Positions 36,279 to 44,747 of a stretch of 64,000 bases of DNA are shown here, one piece after another. The DNA comes from Aureispira sp964445645 (GTDB lineage Bacteria; Bacteroidota; Bacteroidia; Chitinophagales; Saprospiraceae). The notes beneath the pieces are model-generated. The model did no database searches. It saw only the letters and a program-made list of their open reading frames with translations, and was not told the origin of the DNA. Where the stretch lies: NCBI GenBank assembly GCA_964445645.1, contig CAYULH010000007.1, positions 1-64,000 on the forward strand. Direction: 5' to 3'. Position 1 is the first letter of the stretch; each line of letters opens with the position of its first letter. The position numbers were made by a program, and so were the translations under genes.

Positions 36279-36390
36279 ATGTGCTAGTAGGGGTGTAGGC
36301 TATACACTATCAGGGGCGTAGGCTATACACTATCAGGGGCGTAGGCTATACACTATCAGGGGTGTAGGCTATACACCCCTACTAGTGCAT
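36279..36390. repeat. tandem 23-bp repeats inside an inverted repeat, between convergent genes
   Basis: Three full units and one partial unit of GGGG(T/C)GTAGGCTATACACTATCA start at 36290, 36313, 36336 and 36359. The array is enclosed by 19-bp inverted repeats, 36279-36297 and 36372-36390, with two mismatches (core CTAGTAGGGGTGTA). Each unit also contains GTGTA-GGCTA-TACAC or a near version. The right arm overlaps the last codons and stop of the DUF3137 gene. It probably serves as a shared transcription end. It is not a CRISPR array: there are no spacers. Confidence 0.9.
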
Positions 36391-37299
36391 GGCATCAAAT
36401 TCCCGTACAATTTGGGTAAACATTCTCAATTCGTGGTAATAATCGACCAAACGTTCAAAACTATTGTTGGAGTAAATCAGACTGGCGGTGAGCATGTTTT
36501 CGGGTTCGTCTATGGCCATGTAAAAATGGCTGTTGTAGAAAGAGGCGTAGACTTTTTTGCCGCTGCTTACCCGATATTGCAGCACGGTTTCTAGCAATTC
36601 GGGTGTTAGAATTTCTTTGTAATTGATGTTTCTATCCAAATACACAATAAATGCCTCATCAAAAGCCTCGTTGCCTGTGTTCATCAATTCATGGCCTCCA
36701 TAACGCACATAATCTTTCATGGTAGCTAGGAATTTCTGTCCATCCACTCGTGGAATCATAACAATTCTGCCCTTAAAATTGGTATTAAAATTAGCATGAA
36801 AAAACACCCCTGAAAACCAACGATCGAGCCGCTTACGCAATTTGCTGCTATGCCGAATTTCAAGTTCGCACAACTCAAAAAATATCTCTCCGATTTTGCC
36901 CATAATGTAATCCTCGCCCCGATAATCATCCACTTTGTACGGAAAAATACGACTTCGTTGGAAGGTATCTTTACTAATAAACTCTCTATGATAATAGGTC
37001 AAATCATCACTCATAAATTCTAACAAACCCTTCATTACAATGGGCTTATAGCCTGCTCTAAACACCTCTGATCGGTATTGATAAAAACGCAACAACAACA
37101 ACCAAGGTACGGCCAAAAAAACAGAAAGGGCAAACATATCCAGTTGTAAAATGAATATGGAAAATAAGGTCAATAGCACCACGCCCATAGCCATAAAAAA
37201 AAGCAATTGTATGCGCTTTTTTTCAAATGCCACCAATCGTCGATAAAGATGGTCATTATAGAATCTTCTAAATTTCTTTATGTCTTCGTCTTGTCTCAT
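36382..37299 (-). CDS. DUF3137 family membrane protein
   Basis: This encodes 305 residues from ATG at 37299 (MRQDEDIKKFRRFYNDHLYRRL); codons upstream in frame are unlike the family. Two hydrophobic segments lie close together near the start (about 33-53 and 55-68). The cytoplasmic part has the family pattern ELCELEIRHSSKLRKRLDRWFSGVFFHANFN, RIVMIPRV, ELMNTGNEAFDEAFIVY and FYMAIDEPENML. Such proteins resemble Galanin-like or LemA-neighbouring proteins, but the role is unknown. The stop codon lies in the repeat array. Confidence 0.88.
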   Translation of the reverse strand: MRQDEDIKKFRRFYNDHLYRRLVAFEKKRIQLLFFMAMGVVLLTLFSIFILQLDMFALSVFLAVPWLLLLRFYQYRSEVFRAGYKPIVMKGLLEFMSDDLTYYHREFISKDTFQRSRIFPYKVDDYRGEDYIMGKIGEIFFELCELEIRHSSKLRKRLDRWFSGVFFHANFNTNFKGRIVMIPRVDGQKFLATMKDYVRYGGHELMNTGNEAFDEAFIVYLDRNINYKEILTPELLETVLQYRVSSGKKVYASFYNSHFYMAIDEPENMLTASLIYSNNSFERLVDYYHELRMFTQIVREFDAMH

Positions 37300-37568
37300 T
37301 ACAAGTCCAGTCGTGATAATGTCTAATTTGCCTACCCCATGTTTAGGTTTTGTTTGTAAAAAAACAAAAATCCATGAAGTATTAGTCATTTGACACACAA
37401 ATTATTATTGTATGATGCTATTTTAGTAATAAAGTAGTATTTTTGCTATTCCATTTTTTTATATGTAAATATATGAATTCAAAATAAAAGTGTAGAAACT
37501 ATACAAAAGCTCTATTTATTCTAGTTCTTATAGTAATTTTATTTTGCATCTATCAAATACAATTTTGT

Positions 37569-40010
37569 ATGTTCCATTTTGTTTTGTTCTTGCTGTGTGT
37601 TCTTCCCACTACATGGCTGCTTGGTCAAAAGAATATTATTTTTGAAGAAAATTTTGATGATAATTTTTTGCAGTGGATGCACGGTGAAAATACCGACTAT
37701 AAAGCAACGGTAGAAGATGGGTATTACAAAGTTGCTTACAAACACCAGCAAGGAGCTTGGTATTTTTGGCAGTCTATACCCGTACATCCTGATACTTCCT
37801 ACAACATAGAAAGTAAAATCACGCCCTTCTTTGAGTCCAAACAAAGTGTTTATGGCCTTATTTGGGGGGTGCGTGACCTCAATAATTATAATGCTTTCTT
37901 GATTTCTAATGAAGGCAAAGCCGCCGTGATGGTTTGTAAAAATGGCCAACTGAACAAAATTGTCAATTGGACGCAAGTTAGCCAATACCAAACAAACCAA
38001 GCCCATTTGCTTTCTATTCGCAAGAACAATGGACAAATGCACTACTATCTCGACGATAAACTGGTGCTACAAACCCCTATTCTCCCCTTTCATGGCGATT
38101 TGTTGGGCTTTATTATTACAGGCAAAACACGCGCCCACATTGACTACCTGCTGGTGCATCAAGATCGGGCCATCAACTTGGTAGAAGATTCGTTGGAGGG
38201 CTACGAGCGACAAAACTTGGGGGCCAATATCAATTCTCCTTATGCCGAGCTGCATCCCTTGATTACACACGATGGACAACGCCTATTTGTGACTAGAAAA
38301 GGACACCCTCAAAATCTGGGTGCAGAAAAAAGAGACGATGCTTGGGTAGCCCACAAACAGGCTGATGGTTCTTGGGGGCCACTTGAGCCATTGGGGCCAC
38401 CCTTCAACAATAATAATCACAATCAAGTAATTGCGGCTTCTCCTGATAACAACACACTGCTTTTGGGCAATACGTATTTGGCCAATGGCCAATCCAAGGG
38501 CAAGGGTGTTTCTATTAGTCATCGGCAGGCTGATGGCTCTTGGGAAATTCCTAGAGATGTTATTATTGATAATTTTTATACAGACAATCCTATACATAGC
38601 ATCTACTTGGCGGCCTCTAAACAATTGTTATTGTTATCATTAGAACGACACGATACCAAAGGGCATTTGGATTTGTATGTCAGTTTTTTGCAGCCCAATG
38701 GACATTTTTCGCCCCCCAAAAACTTAGGCTCTACCATCAATACCCCTTATGCAGATGGCACACCATTTTTGGCAGCCGATGGCAAAACGCTGTATTTTTC
38801 TTCTGCTGGTCATGGCGGTTATGGTTCTACGGATATTTTTGTCAGCCGCCGCTTGGATGATAGCTGGGAAAATTGGTCAACGCCGCAAAATCTGGGTCCC
38901 AAAATCAATTCCAACCGCTGGGAAGCTTATTACAGTACTTCTGTATTTGGCGATCGGGCTTACTTTGTTTCTACCCAAGGCCCCGGCCACATAGGAGCAG
39001 AGGATATTTATGAAATTGTTCCTCCTAAGTCTGCTCGTCCTACCCCAACCTTTCTAATTAGAGGAAAAGTTTTGGATGCGGCTACCAAAAAACCATTACG
39101 GGCTAAGATTTATTATTATAATACGGCCACAAAAAAGGAACAAGGAAGCGCACTTTCGAGCAGCCAAGAAGGGACGTATCAAGTTGTATTGCCCCCTAAA
39201 CAATCGTATAACTTTCTAGGATATTGTGATGGCTATTATCCTGTAAACAAACGAATTGAAGTAGATAACATTGAGCAGTCTACTGTAAAATATATCGAAC
39301 TCTATTTACATCCCATTGAGGTTGGGCAAACAATTCCTTTGTCTCAATTGGTGTTTGACAAAAATACACAAGCATTAGATCCGCACTCTACCCAAACACT
39401 GGATCAATTGCTACATTTTATGAAACGCTATCCTCAAATGCGCCTTGCCCTGCATAGCAAAACCCCCGAACAGAGGCAACAAATACAGGATTATTTGTTC
39501 CAAAAAGGAATACCTGATAACAGAGTCACCCTAAGCCCCAAGGCGACCGATGCCCCTCATTTTAGTATTACCTCTATGGCTGCTACCCAAGAATCTGTAT
39601 GGTACAGCGGAAATTTTGAAGCGGATTTGTCGGGCAAAAACGTTCGAGAAGGGCAAATTTTTCGGCTCAATCATACTTACTTTGAGGCCGATTCGTCCAA
39701 TTTTACACCATTGACTATCAGAGAATTGCAGCAAGTGGCTACCTTTTTGGCCAAAAATTCTAGCATAAGCATAGAAATTGGAGGCCATACCAATGGCTTG
39801 CCGCCGCATTCGTATTGCGATACCTTATCTACCAGACGTGCCCGCAATGTGGCGCAATATTTAATTACACTAGGAGCCAATCCTAAACAAGTGCAGTATC
39901 ACGGCTATGGCAAACGCCAACCTGTCGCCAGCAATCACACCCTAAGAGGCCGCCAACGCAACCAGCGCGTGGAGCTCAAAATTTTGTCTACAAAAAAAGT
40001 AGAGAGATAG
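37569..40010 (+). CDS. PD40 propeller protein with C-terminal OmpA-like domains
   Basis: This encodes 813 residues. The signal peptide ends WLLGQK (about 20). Residues 25-195 look like a concanavalin/laminin-G-type sandwich (NYNAFLISNEGKAAVMVCKNG, YYLDDKLVLQTP). A PD40 propeller follows (about 210-480; LYFSSAGHGGYGSTDIFVSRR). Next come a regulatory beta domain (IRGKVLDAATKKPLRAKIYYYN) and an OmpA-like pair. The first OmpA-like module is degenerate (SQLVFDKNTQALDPHSTQTLDQLL). The second is canonical (FEADSSNFTPLTIRELQQVATFL, EIGGHTNG, LSTRRARNVAQYL, GRQRNQRVELKI) and should bind peptidoglycan. It is an envelope protein of the Pal/PorE type. Confidence 0.88.
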   Translation: MFHFVLFLLCVLPTTWLLGQKNIIFEENFDDNFLQWMHGENTDYKATVEDGYYKVAYKHQQGAWYFWQSIPVHPDTSYNIESKITPFFESKQSVYGLIWGVRDLNNYNAFLISNEGKAAVMVCKNGQLNKIVNWTQVSQYQTNQAHLLSIRKNNGQMHYYLDDKLVLQTPILPFHGDLLGFIITGKTRAHIDYLLVHQDRAINLVEDSLEGYERQNLGANINSPYAELHPLITHDGQRLFVTRKGHPQNLGAEKRDDAWVAHKQADGSWGPLEPLGPPFNNNNHNQVIAASPDNNTLLLGNTYLANGQSKGKGVSISHRQADGSWEIPRDVIIDNFYTDNPIHSIYLAASKQLLLLSLERHDTKGHLDLYVSFLQPNGHFSPPKNLGSTINTPYADGTPFLAADGKTLYFSSAGHGGYGSTDIFVSRRLDDSWENWSTPQNLGPKINSNRWEAYYSTSVFGDRAYFVSTQGPGHIGAEDIYEIVPPKSARPTPTFLIRGKVLDAATKKPLRAKIYYYNTATKKEQGSALSSSQEGTYQVVLPPKQSYNFLGYCDGYYPVNKRIEVDNIEQSTVKYIELYLHPIEVGQTIPLSQLVFDKNTQALDPHSTQTLDQLLHFMKRYPQMRLALHSKTPEQRQQIQDYLFQKGIPDNRVTLSPKATDAPHFSITSMAATQESVWYSGNFEADLSGKNVREGQIFRLNHTYFEADSSNFTPLTIRELQQVATFLAKNSSISIEIGGHTNGLPPHSYCDTLSTRRARNVAQYLITLGANPKQVQYHGYGKRQPVASNHTLRGRQRNQRVELKILSTKKVER

Positions 40011-40030
40011 CCCACTAGAGGCTATCTCTC
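40002..40030 (+). terminator. hairpin overlapping the end of the PD40-OmpA gene
   Basis: GAGAGATAGCC (40002-40012) and GGCTATCTCTC (40020-40030) are perfect 11-bp arms around seven bases. The stem includes the stop codon. No U-run follows. Confidence 0.6.
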
Positions 40031-40163
40031 CAAAACATTACGACCCAAAAAGCAATGTTTTACATTTTATATTTCCTGTATTACTTACAGAACGTAACTA
40101 TGCTGCAAAACGTCCATTGGGTTTTATTTTTTTTATAATAGATGATAAGGACTTGCGCTAGTT

Positions 40164-40817
40164 CTAATATTCTAGGAGTTTTTCTTGCTGCTTTCGCAAA
40201 CGCCTTGCCTTGGCCTTGGCATGATCCCACAGGTCATAACTGAGGTAGGTGGTTATGGCTGTATGCTTGTAAGTAATCGGAAGAAAATACCTAAAATCCG
40301 TCAAGCCCCAATGTCCTCGCACGCCCAATCGGAAGCGTTTGTAACCTAATTCTACACCTACTACGGCATTGATGTTGCCCCAGTACGTGCCGCCAGTTTG
40401 AAGCACTGCACCAGGTTGACCATTTGTAGCAATGCCAACTTCGCTCCCTCCTTCAAATATTATTCCCCAGCCTTTACCCAGTTGTAAATTATATCCTCCT
40501 AATAAAGGAATAACCCAGTAACCTGTCGTCCAAGGCAATGTACTAAATAGAGGTAAGTTTCCTGCTCCTAAAACCATTAAAGAAAAGCCTGTTGAAAGTC
40601 TTAGGTTCTTATAATCATACTCATATTCAAAACCTTGAAATGAGTAATGCAAAAAAGAAAAGTTAACAAGGCTACCATAATACCCCCCACTTAAAGGATT
40701 AGGATTAATTGCCCTGACTTTAGATGCCGTCCACCCCCCTGTAATACTTATCCTGCTTTGAGCAACACTATAACTAAGATTAGTCCATAAAAGTATTAGC
40801 AAGGCTACAATTCGCAT
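40164..40817 (-). CDS. outer-membrane beta-barrel-like exported protein
   Basis: This encodes 217 residues. The signal peptide (MRIVALLILLWTNLSYSVAQS) would be cut near residue 19. The mature part has alternating hydrophobic strands with many Gly, Tyr and Trp (FSLMVLGAGNLPLF, WVIPLLGGYNLQLGKGWGIIFEGGSEVGI, VVGVELGYKRFRLGVRGHWGL), as in small porin-like barrels. It ends in a basic helix RRLRKQQEKLLEY instead of the usual aromatic last strand. The start lies three bases after the stop of a crystallin-like remnant on the same strand. Function unknown. Confidence 0.75.
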   Translation of the reverse strand: MRIVALLILLWTNLSYSVAQSRISITGGWTASKVRAINPNPLSGGYYGSLVNFSFLHYSFQGFEYEYDYKNLRLSTGFSLMVLGAGNLPLFSTLPWTTGYWVIPLLGGYNLQLGKGWGIIFEGGSEVGIATNGQPGAVLQTGGTYWGNINAVVGVELGYKRFRLGVRGHWGLTDFRYFLPITYKHTAITTYLSYDLWDHAKAKARRLRKQQEKLLEY

Positions 40818-40820
40818 TAT

Positions 40821-40997
40821 TTACATATTTATTAGATCATTAAATACACTATCATCCGTATAGCAACCTTCCCAGACAGCTTTGATTCTAATACTAGATA
40901 CTTGGTCGTTCATGTGGCCACACCACCCAGGGCCATCAAACCAAGGATAAGTTCTAAAATTAAAACAAGGAGGATAATAAAAAATAGACTTCCCCAG
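40821..40997 (-). pseudogene. truncated beta/gamma-crystallin (I36-like) fragment
   Basis: A 58-codon frame without an ATG near its 5' end is bounded by TAG at 40998-41000 and TAA at 40821-40823. The reading includes FYYPPCFNFRTYPWFDGPG and then WCGHMNDQVSSIRIKAVWE. The string NDQVSSIRI after an aromatic, Gly-rich strand is the hallmark of beta/gamma-crystallin-type and peptidase-inhibitor I36-type domains. The 5' end runs into the terminator hairpin of the PPK2 gene, so the gene looks beheaded. An unusual start codon is the alternative. Confidence 0.5.
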
Positions 40998-41017
40998 CTA
41001 TAGGAGAAAGTCTATTT
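40982..41017 (-). terminator. intrinsic terminator after the PPK2 gene
   Basis: AAATAGACTT (40982-40991) pairs with AAGTCTATTT (41008-41017). On the minus strand the stem is followed by a run of six T residues. It lies 46 bases past the PPK2 stop. Confidence 0.75.
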
Positions 41018-41063
41018 GATTGTTATTATTCTTAACAAAAACAACCAATACCATAATTACATC

Positions 41064-41900
41064 CTAATCCTTATACTCCTCTACCACCTTATCATCAGGT
41101 TTTAGGTCTACCTTATCTGTGGCTTTGTTGGGATAATCTAGCTGTTGCAAGACATAGCGAATGCTTTCTAGGCGAGCAGATTTTTTGCGATCGGCTTGGA
41201 CGATGACCCAAGGGCTGTTTTTGCTGTGGGTACGCTCAAACATAGCATCTCTGTATTGGGTGTATACATCCCACAATTCTTGTGCTTTGGCATCAATGGG
41301 GCTGAGTTTCCAGTGTTTTAGAGGGCTGTTTTTTCTATCGGCAAAACGTTTGGCTTGTTCTTCCTTGCTGGTATCTAGCCAAAACTTGAACAAGATGATG
41401 CCAGAATCTTGAATCATGCGCTCTACGTCCTTGACTTGGCCCATAAAACGTTCGTACTGTTCTTCTGTGCAAAAACCATTGACAGGTTCTACCACCGCAC
41501 GATTGTACCAGCTTCTATCAAAAAAGACAATTTCGCCTGTATTGGGCAGTTGATTGATGTAGCGTCTAAAATACCACTGCCCTCGCTCCTCCTCGGTGGG
41601 TTTGGGCAAGGCAACAATACGTGTAGATCTAGGAATGAGATGTTCTACAAAACGGCGAATCGTGCCTCCTTTGCCAGCAGCATCACGCCCCTCAAAAACA
41701 ATAGCCAGTCTCAAGCCCTGCTCTATTACCCATGCTTGCATTTTGAGCAATTCTACTTGCAGTTCCTCTAATTCTTTTTCATACTTGAGCGTAGCCAAGA
41801 GTTTTTTGACGTTGACTTCTTTTTTGGACAATAGTTTTAAATACCCTTGCTTGGTATTAAGGCGTTCTAAATCGGCTGCTGTAATGGGTAAATCTTGCAT
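41064..41900 (-). CDS. ppk2: polyphosphate kinase 2
   Basis: This encodes 278 residues. PPK2 enzymes transfer phosphate between polyphosphate and nucleotides. Motifs: Walker A FEGRDAAGKGGTIRRF (69-84), the substrate loop PTEEERGQWYFRRYI, Walker B FFDRSWYNRAVVEPV (126-140) and the lid KRFADRKNSPLKHWKLS (184-200). The single-domain length and the lid sequence fit class I PPK2, which usually makes NTP from NDP. It starts 36 bases after the TolC-like gene on the same strand, so read-through from the secretion operon is possible. Confidence 0.95.
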   Translation of the reverse strand: MQDLPITAADLERLNTKQGYLKLLSKKEVNVKKLLATLKYEKELEELQVELLKMQAWVIEQGLRLAIVFEGRDAAGKGGTIRRFVEHLIPRSTRIVALPKPTEEERGQWYFRRYINQLPNTGEIVFFDRSWYNRAVVEPVNGFCTEEQYERFMGQVKDVERMIQDSGIILFKFWLDTSKEEQAKRFADRKNSPLKHWKLSPIDAKAQELWDVYTQYRDAMFERTHSKNSPWVIVQADRKKSARLESIRYVLQQLDYPNKATDKVDLKPDDKVVEEYKD

Positions 41901-41936
41901 AATAATAATTTAAATAGCCTTGGTGGGCTACTCTAC

Positions 41937-43346
41937 TTAATTATTACCAGACAAAGTAGCAGTTACCCAAAAGAAGGCCATACGAGATTTGAGGTAAGAT
42001 ACTTGTTGCTTGATTAGTTTGCGTTGAGCGTCTAGGAGTTGATTTTGTCGAACGTTGACCAAAAACACCGAAGATTCGCCCAAGTTGAGCTTGATGCGTT
42101 CTGCATCTAGTAATAGCGTGTAATTATTCACCATTTGCTCTAAAGTCTGGGTCTGAGCAGCAAAAATTTGTACCTCATTAAAATAATTTTCTAACTTAAC
42201 TTTTAGGTCACGTTGTTTGTTATTCAATTGAAATTCAGTGGCACGCACCTTTAAGTCTGTTAAAGCTAAGTCAGCCCGTTCTTTTCTCAAAAATAAAGGC
42301 ATACTAAATTCAACTCCTAGTTTATAATTCTCAATAGGAGCTACGCCTTCTGTTCCAAAAAAATCAACACTTTCTACCGATAGAAAATTGTATTTGACAT
42401 TGAGTTTGGGCAATAATTTATTGCTATTGAGGCGGCGTTTGAGTGCCAAATCCTTGAGTTTGAAATCATAAGCCACCAAACTGGGATGTTCCTCCAGTAG
42501 AGTCATGCTATTCTGCAAAACATCCTCCTCTAGTGGCGTGGTATTCAATTGTTGCAAGACTACAGGATAAACGGTTTCGTCTAAGAGCATTGGATTATCG
42601 GCATTGTCCCACAAAAAAGCAGAAACAGCACGACGGGTATTATTAAACTCTACCAAACTATTGGCGAGTAAAACCTCACGCTCTTGTACCTGAATAAAGT
42701 CTTTGAGTGTATCAATAGCAGGCTTATCTCCCTGAAAAAAGGAAGTGCGGGTAGCTGCAAGTTGCTGTTGAGCGGCTACTAGTGATTGTTGAACAACTAA
42801 CAATTCATTGTAAGCCTTGGTCCAATCCCAGTATTTTTTGCCTGCATCATACAACAAATCATTGAGTGCAATTTGGATTTCGGCCTCGCTTGCTCCTTCG
42901 AGCAACCGTGCTTGTTGTAGTACAATTCGTCGTTCGCTGGTGATGAGGCCCTGTAGTAATGGGATTTTCACCCCCAAATAAGCTTGTCCTACATCGGGCA
43001 AGGTACGTTCTGGGTTTAGATAATAACCATTGGCATAATTATACCCACCTTCTAGCTCTATATCTGACCATATCGGCACTTTTAGATAAGCATTAAGAAT
43101 ATTGAAGTAGGTATTTTCTTTGAATTCTTTGTAATCCCAATTTGTTCCAATTTTGGGATCAAATGCCCCTCTTGCTTTTTGAAGATAAGCTTTTGCTTCT
43201 TCGCGCTGCAAATTTGCCCGTTTGGCCAACGGGTGATTGATGTACACTTGCTCCAAATACTGCTCAAAGGTCAGCGTTACAGAGTCTGTTTGAGCCTGTG
43301 TATTCAATAACCAACAACAGCAAATTCCAATTAAAATATAACGCAT
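41937..43346 (-). CDS. TolC-family outer-membrane efflux protein
   Basis: This encodes 469 residues with a signal peptide ending LLNTQAQ (about 19). The family repeat pattern of long helices is clear: YLEQVYINHPLAKRANLQREEAKAYLQKARGAFDPKI, LQGLITSERRIVLQQARLLEG, and in the second half LGVEFSMPLFLRKERADLALTDLKVRATEFQL and LNLGESSVFLVNVRQNQLLDAQRKLIKQQVSYLKSR. It forms the outer-membrane channel of a tripartite system. It is the last gene of an ABC-HlyD-TolC operon, five bases after the HlyD gene. Confidence 0.93.
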   Translation of the reverse strand: MRYILIGICCCWLLNTQAQTDSVTLTFEQYLEQVYINHPLAKRANLQREEAKAYLQKARGAFDPKIGTNWDYKEFKENTYFNILNAYLKVPIWSDIELEGGYNYANGYYLNPERTLPDVGQAYLGVKIPLLQGLITSERRIVLQQARLLEGASEAEIQIALNDLLYDAGKKYWDWTKAYNELLVVQQSLVAAQQQLAATRTSFFQGDKPAIDTLKDFIQVQEREVLLANSLVEFNNTRRAVSAFLWDNADNPMLLDETVYPVVLQQLNTTPLEEDVLQNSMTLLEEHPSLVAYDFKLKDLALKRRLNSNKLLPKLNVKYNFLSVESVDFFGTEGVAPIENYKLGVEFSMPLFLRKERADLALTDLKVRATEFQLNNKQRDLKVKLENYFNEVQIFAAQTQTLEQMVNNYTLLLDAERIKLNLGESSVFLVNVRQNQLLDAQRKLIKQQVSYLKSRMAFFWVTATLSGNN

Positions 43347-43350
43347 GTTT

Positions 43351-44724
43351 CTATTTTTTCAAATTGTTGGCAGGTGCTTTGAGTTTGATTGTTTTCAACT
43401 CATTATTCTGATAAAAATCAGGTGGAAAACCATTGAGCTGTCGCCAAAACTCATACCATAATGGTACATCATTGAGCAAGATAGAGGCACTAGCACCCGT
43501 TCCTACTCTCAGTTCCTTTGGCCAAGGTTTGTCAATATTGGCAGGTGGTGAAATCAATACACGGTAGGTACCATTTTCATTGGCAACATTATCTATAGCA
43601 ATGATTTTTCCTTTGAATGTTCCATAAGATTGGTTGGGCCATCCCGAAAAAACAAAGGCAGGCCAACCATCAAATACCAATAAAACCAAACGGCCTGTGT
43701 CCAATAGGGGATAATCCATAGGTAAAACATAAGTTTCAACCGTTAGTTGATAGCCTGTAGGCATAATAGCCAATAAAGGATCGGTTTCCTTCACCAGTTC
43801 GCCCAATCCCTTGCTGTAGATTTTGGTAATATAGCCATCTTGTGGTGCAATTACATAATAAAAACTAGAACGGCGCTCATAACTCGCATATTGGGTTTCT
43901 AACTTGGCTATTTGGCTTTCTGCATCATAAATACTAGAAATGGCCGTAGAGCGATCGGAGCGTACTTTTGCCATTTTGTCGGCATACTCACTGCGTATGG
44001 TGCTCAACTCAATTTGGGCATTGAGCAATTGGTTGCGTGTAGCCAAATATTTGTTTTCTGAAGCGATTAGTTTGGCTTGCGTGGCTTGCACTTTATTGCG
44101 CTTGTCCTCTACATCAGTAAGCGATTTAATGCCTTGCTGATACAGGGTATCGGTTCGGTTGAACTGGCGCACAGCAATGGTGTAGGCAGTTTGAGCCGCA
44201 CCAACATCTATGCTATCGGCCGTTGCTTTGAATTGGAATTGCTTGACTTTGTTTTCTGTTTGTTCCAACTTAAAAACCAGTGCGCTACCAATGGCCTCCA
44301 GTTGGTCGGCGAGTGCGGTAGCTTTGTCATTGTAAGCCGTTCGGGCCGAGGACTTGGCATTGACCTGTGCTTGTGTTCGTTGCAAGAGCTTTGGATCAAA
44401 ATAATCGGCCTTGACCTCTGACAAAAAGGCTAAGGTATCGCCTGCCTTTACAGACTCACCCTCTCGCACATACCAACGCTCGATTTTACCCGGAATAGTG
44501 CTGTAAACACTTTGTGGTCGATGTTCGGGGCGTAGGGTGGTTACTTTACTTTTGGCCACAATATTTTGTGTCCAAGGCAAGAAAGAGAGGATTACCACCA
44601 GAATAAAAAATGCGGTCATCCAGAACGTAAGCTGGCGAGCAATCTTAGAAACCATAACTTGGTCAAAAGCACTATAAGTCCATAGCGTCTTGTCTTTAAT
44701 TTTATTTTCTGATAGGTTTAACAT
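43351..44724 (-). CDS. HlyD-family periplasmic adaptor protein
   Basis: This encodes 457 residues. One transmembrane helix lies at about 32-50. Lipoyl half-motifs flank a long coiled-coil hairpin: STIPGKIERWYVREGESVKAGDTLAFLSEV (about 75-104), the coiled coil (about 110-290), then YVIAPQDGYITKIYSKGLGELVKETDPLLAIMP. A beta-barrel domain follows (LLVFDGWPAFVFSGWPNQSYGTFKGKIIAIDNV). It links the inner-membrane ABC protein to the TolC-like channel. It is 23 bases downstream of the ABC gene and five bases upstream of tolC. Confidence 0.93.
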   Translation of the reverse strand: MLNLSENKIKDKTLWTYSAFDQVMVSKIARQLTFWMTAFFILVVILSFLPWTQNIVAKSKVTTLRPEHRPQSVYSTIPGKIERWYVREGESVKAGDTLAFLSEVKADYFDPKLLQRTQAQVNAKSSARTAYNDKATALADQLEAIGSALVFKLEQTENKVKQFQFKATADSIDVGAAQTAYTIAVRQFNRTDTLYQQGIKSLTDVEDKRNKVQATQAKLIASENKYLATRNQLLNAQIELSTIRSEYADKMAKVRSDRSTAISSIYDAESQIAKLETQYASYERRSSFYYVIAPQDGYITKIYSKGLGELVKETDPLLAIMPTGYQLTVETYVLPMDYPLLDTGRLVLLVFDGWPAFVFSGWPNQSYGTFKGKIIAIDNVANENGTYRVLISPPANIDKPWPKELRVGTGASASILLNDVPLWYEFWRQLNGFPPDFYQNNELKTIKLKAPANNLKK

Positions 44725-44747
44725 AACTGATAAATTGAGGGATAATA

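Noticed and set aside
36290..36375. Short tandem repeats resembling a CRISPR array
   Set aside because: Units are directly adjacent with no unique spacers, and no cas gene is present.
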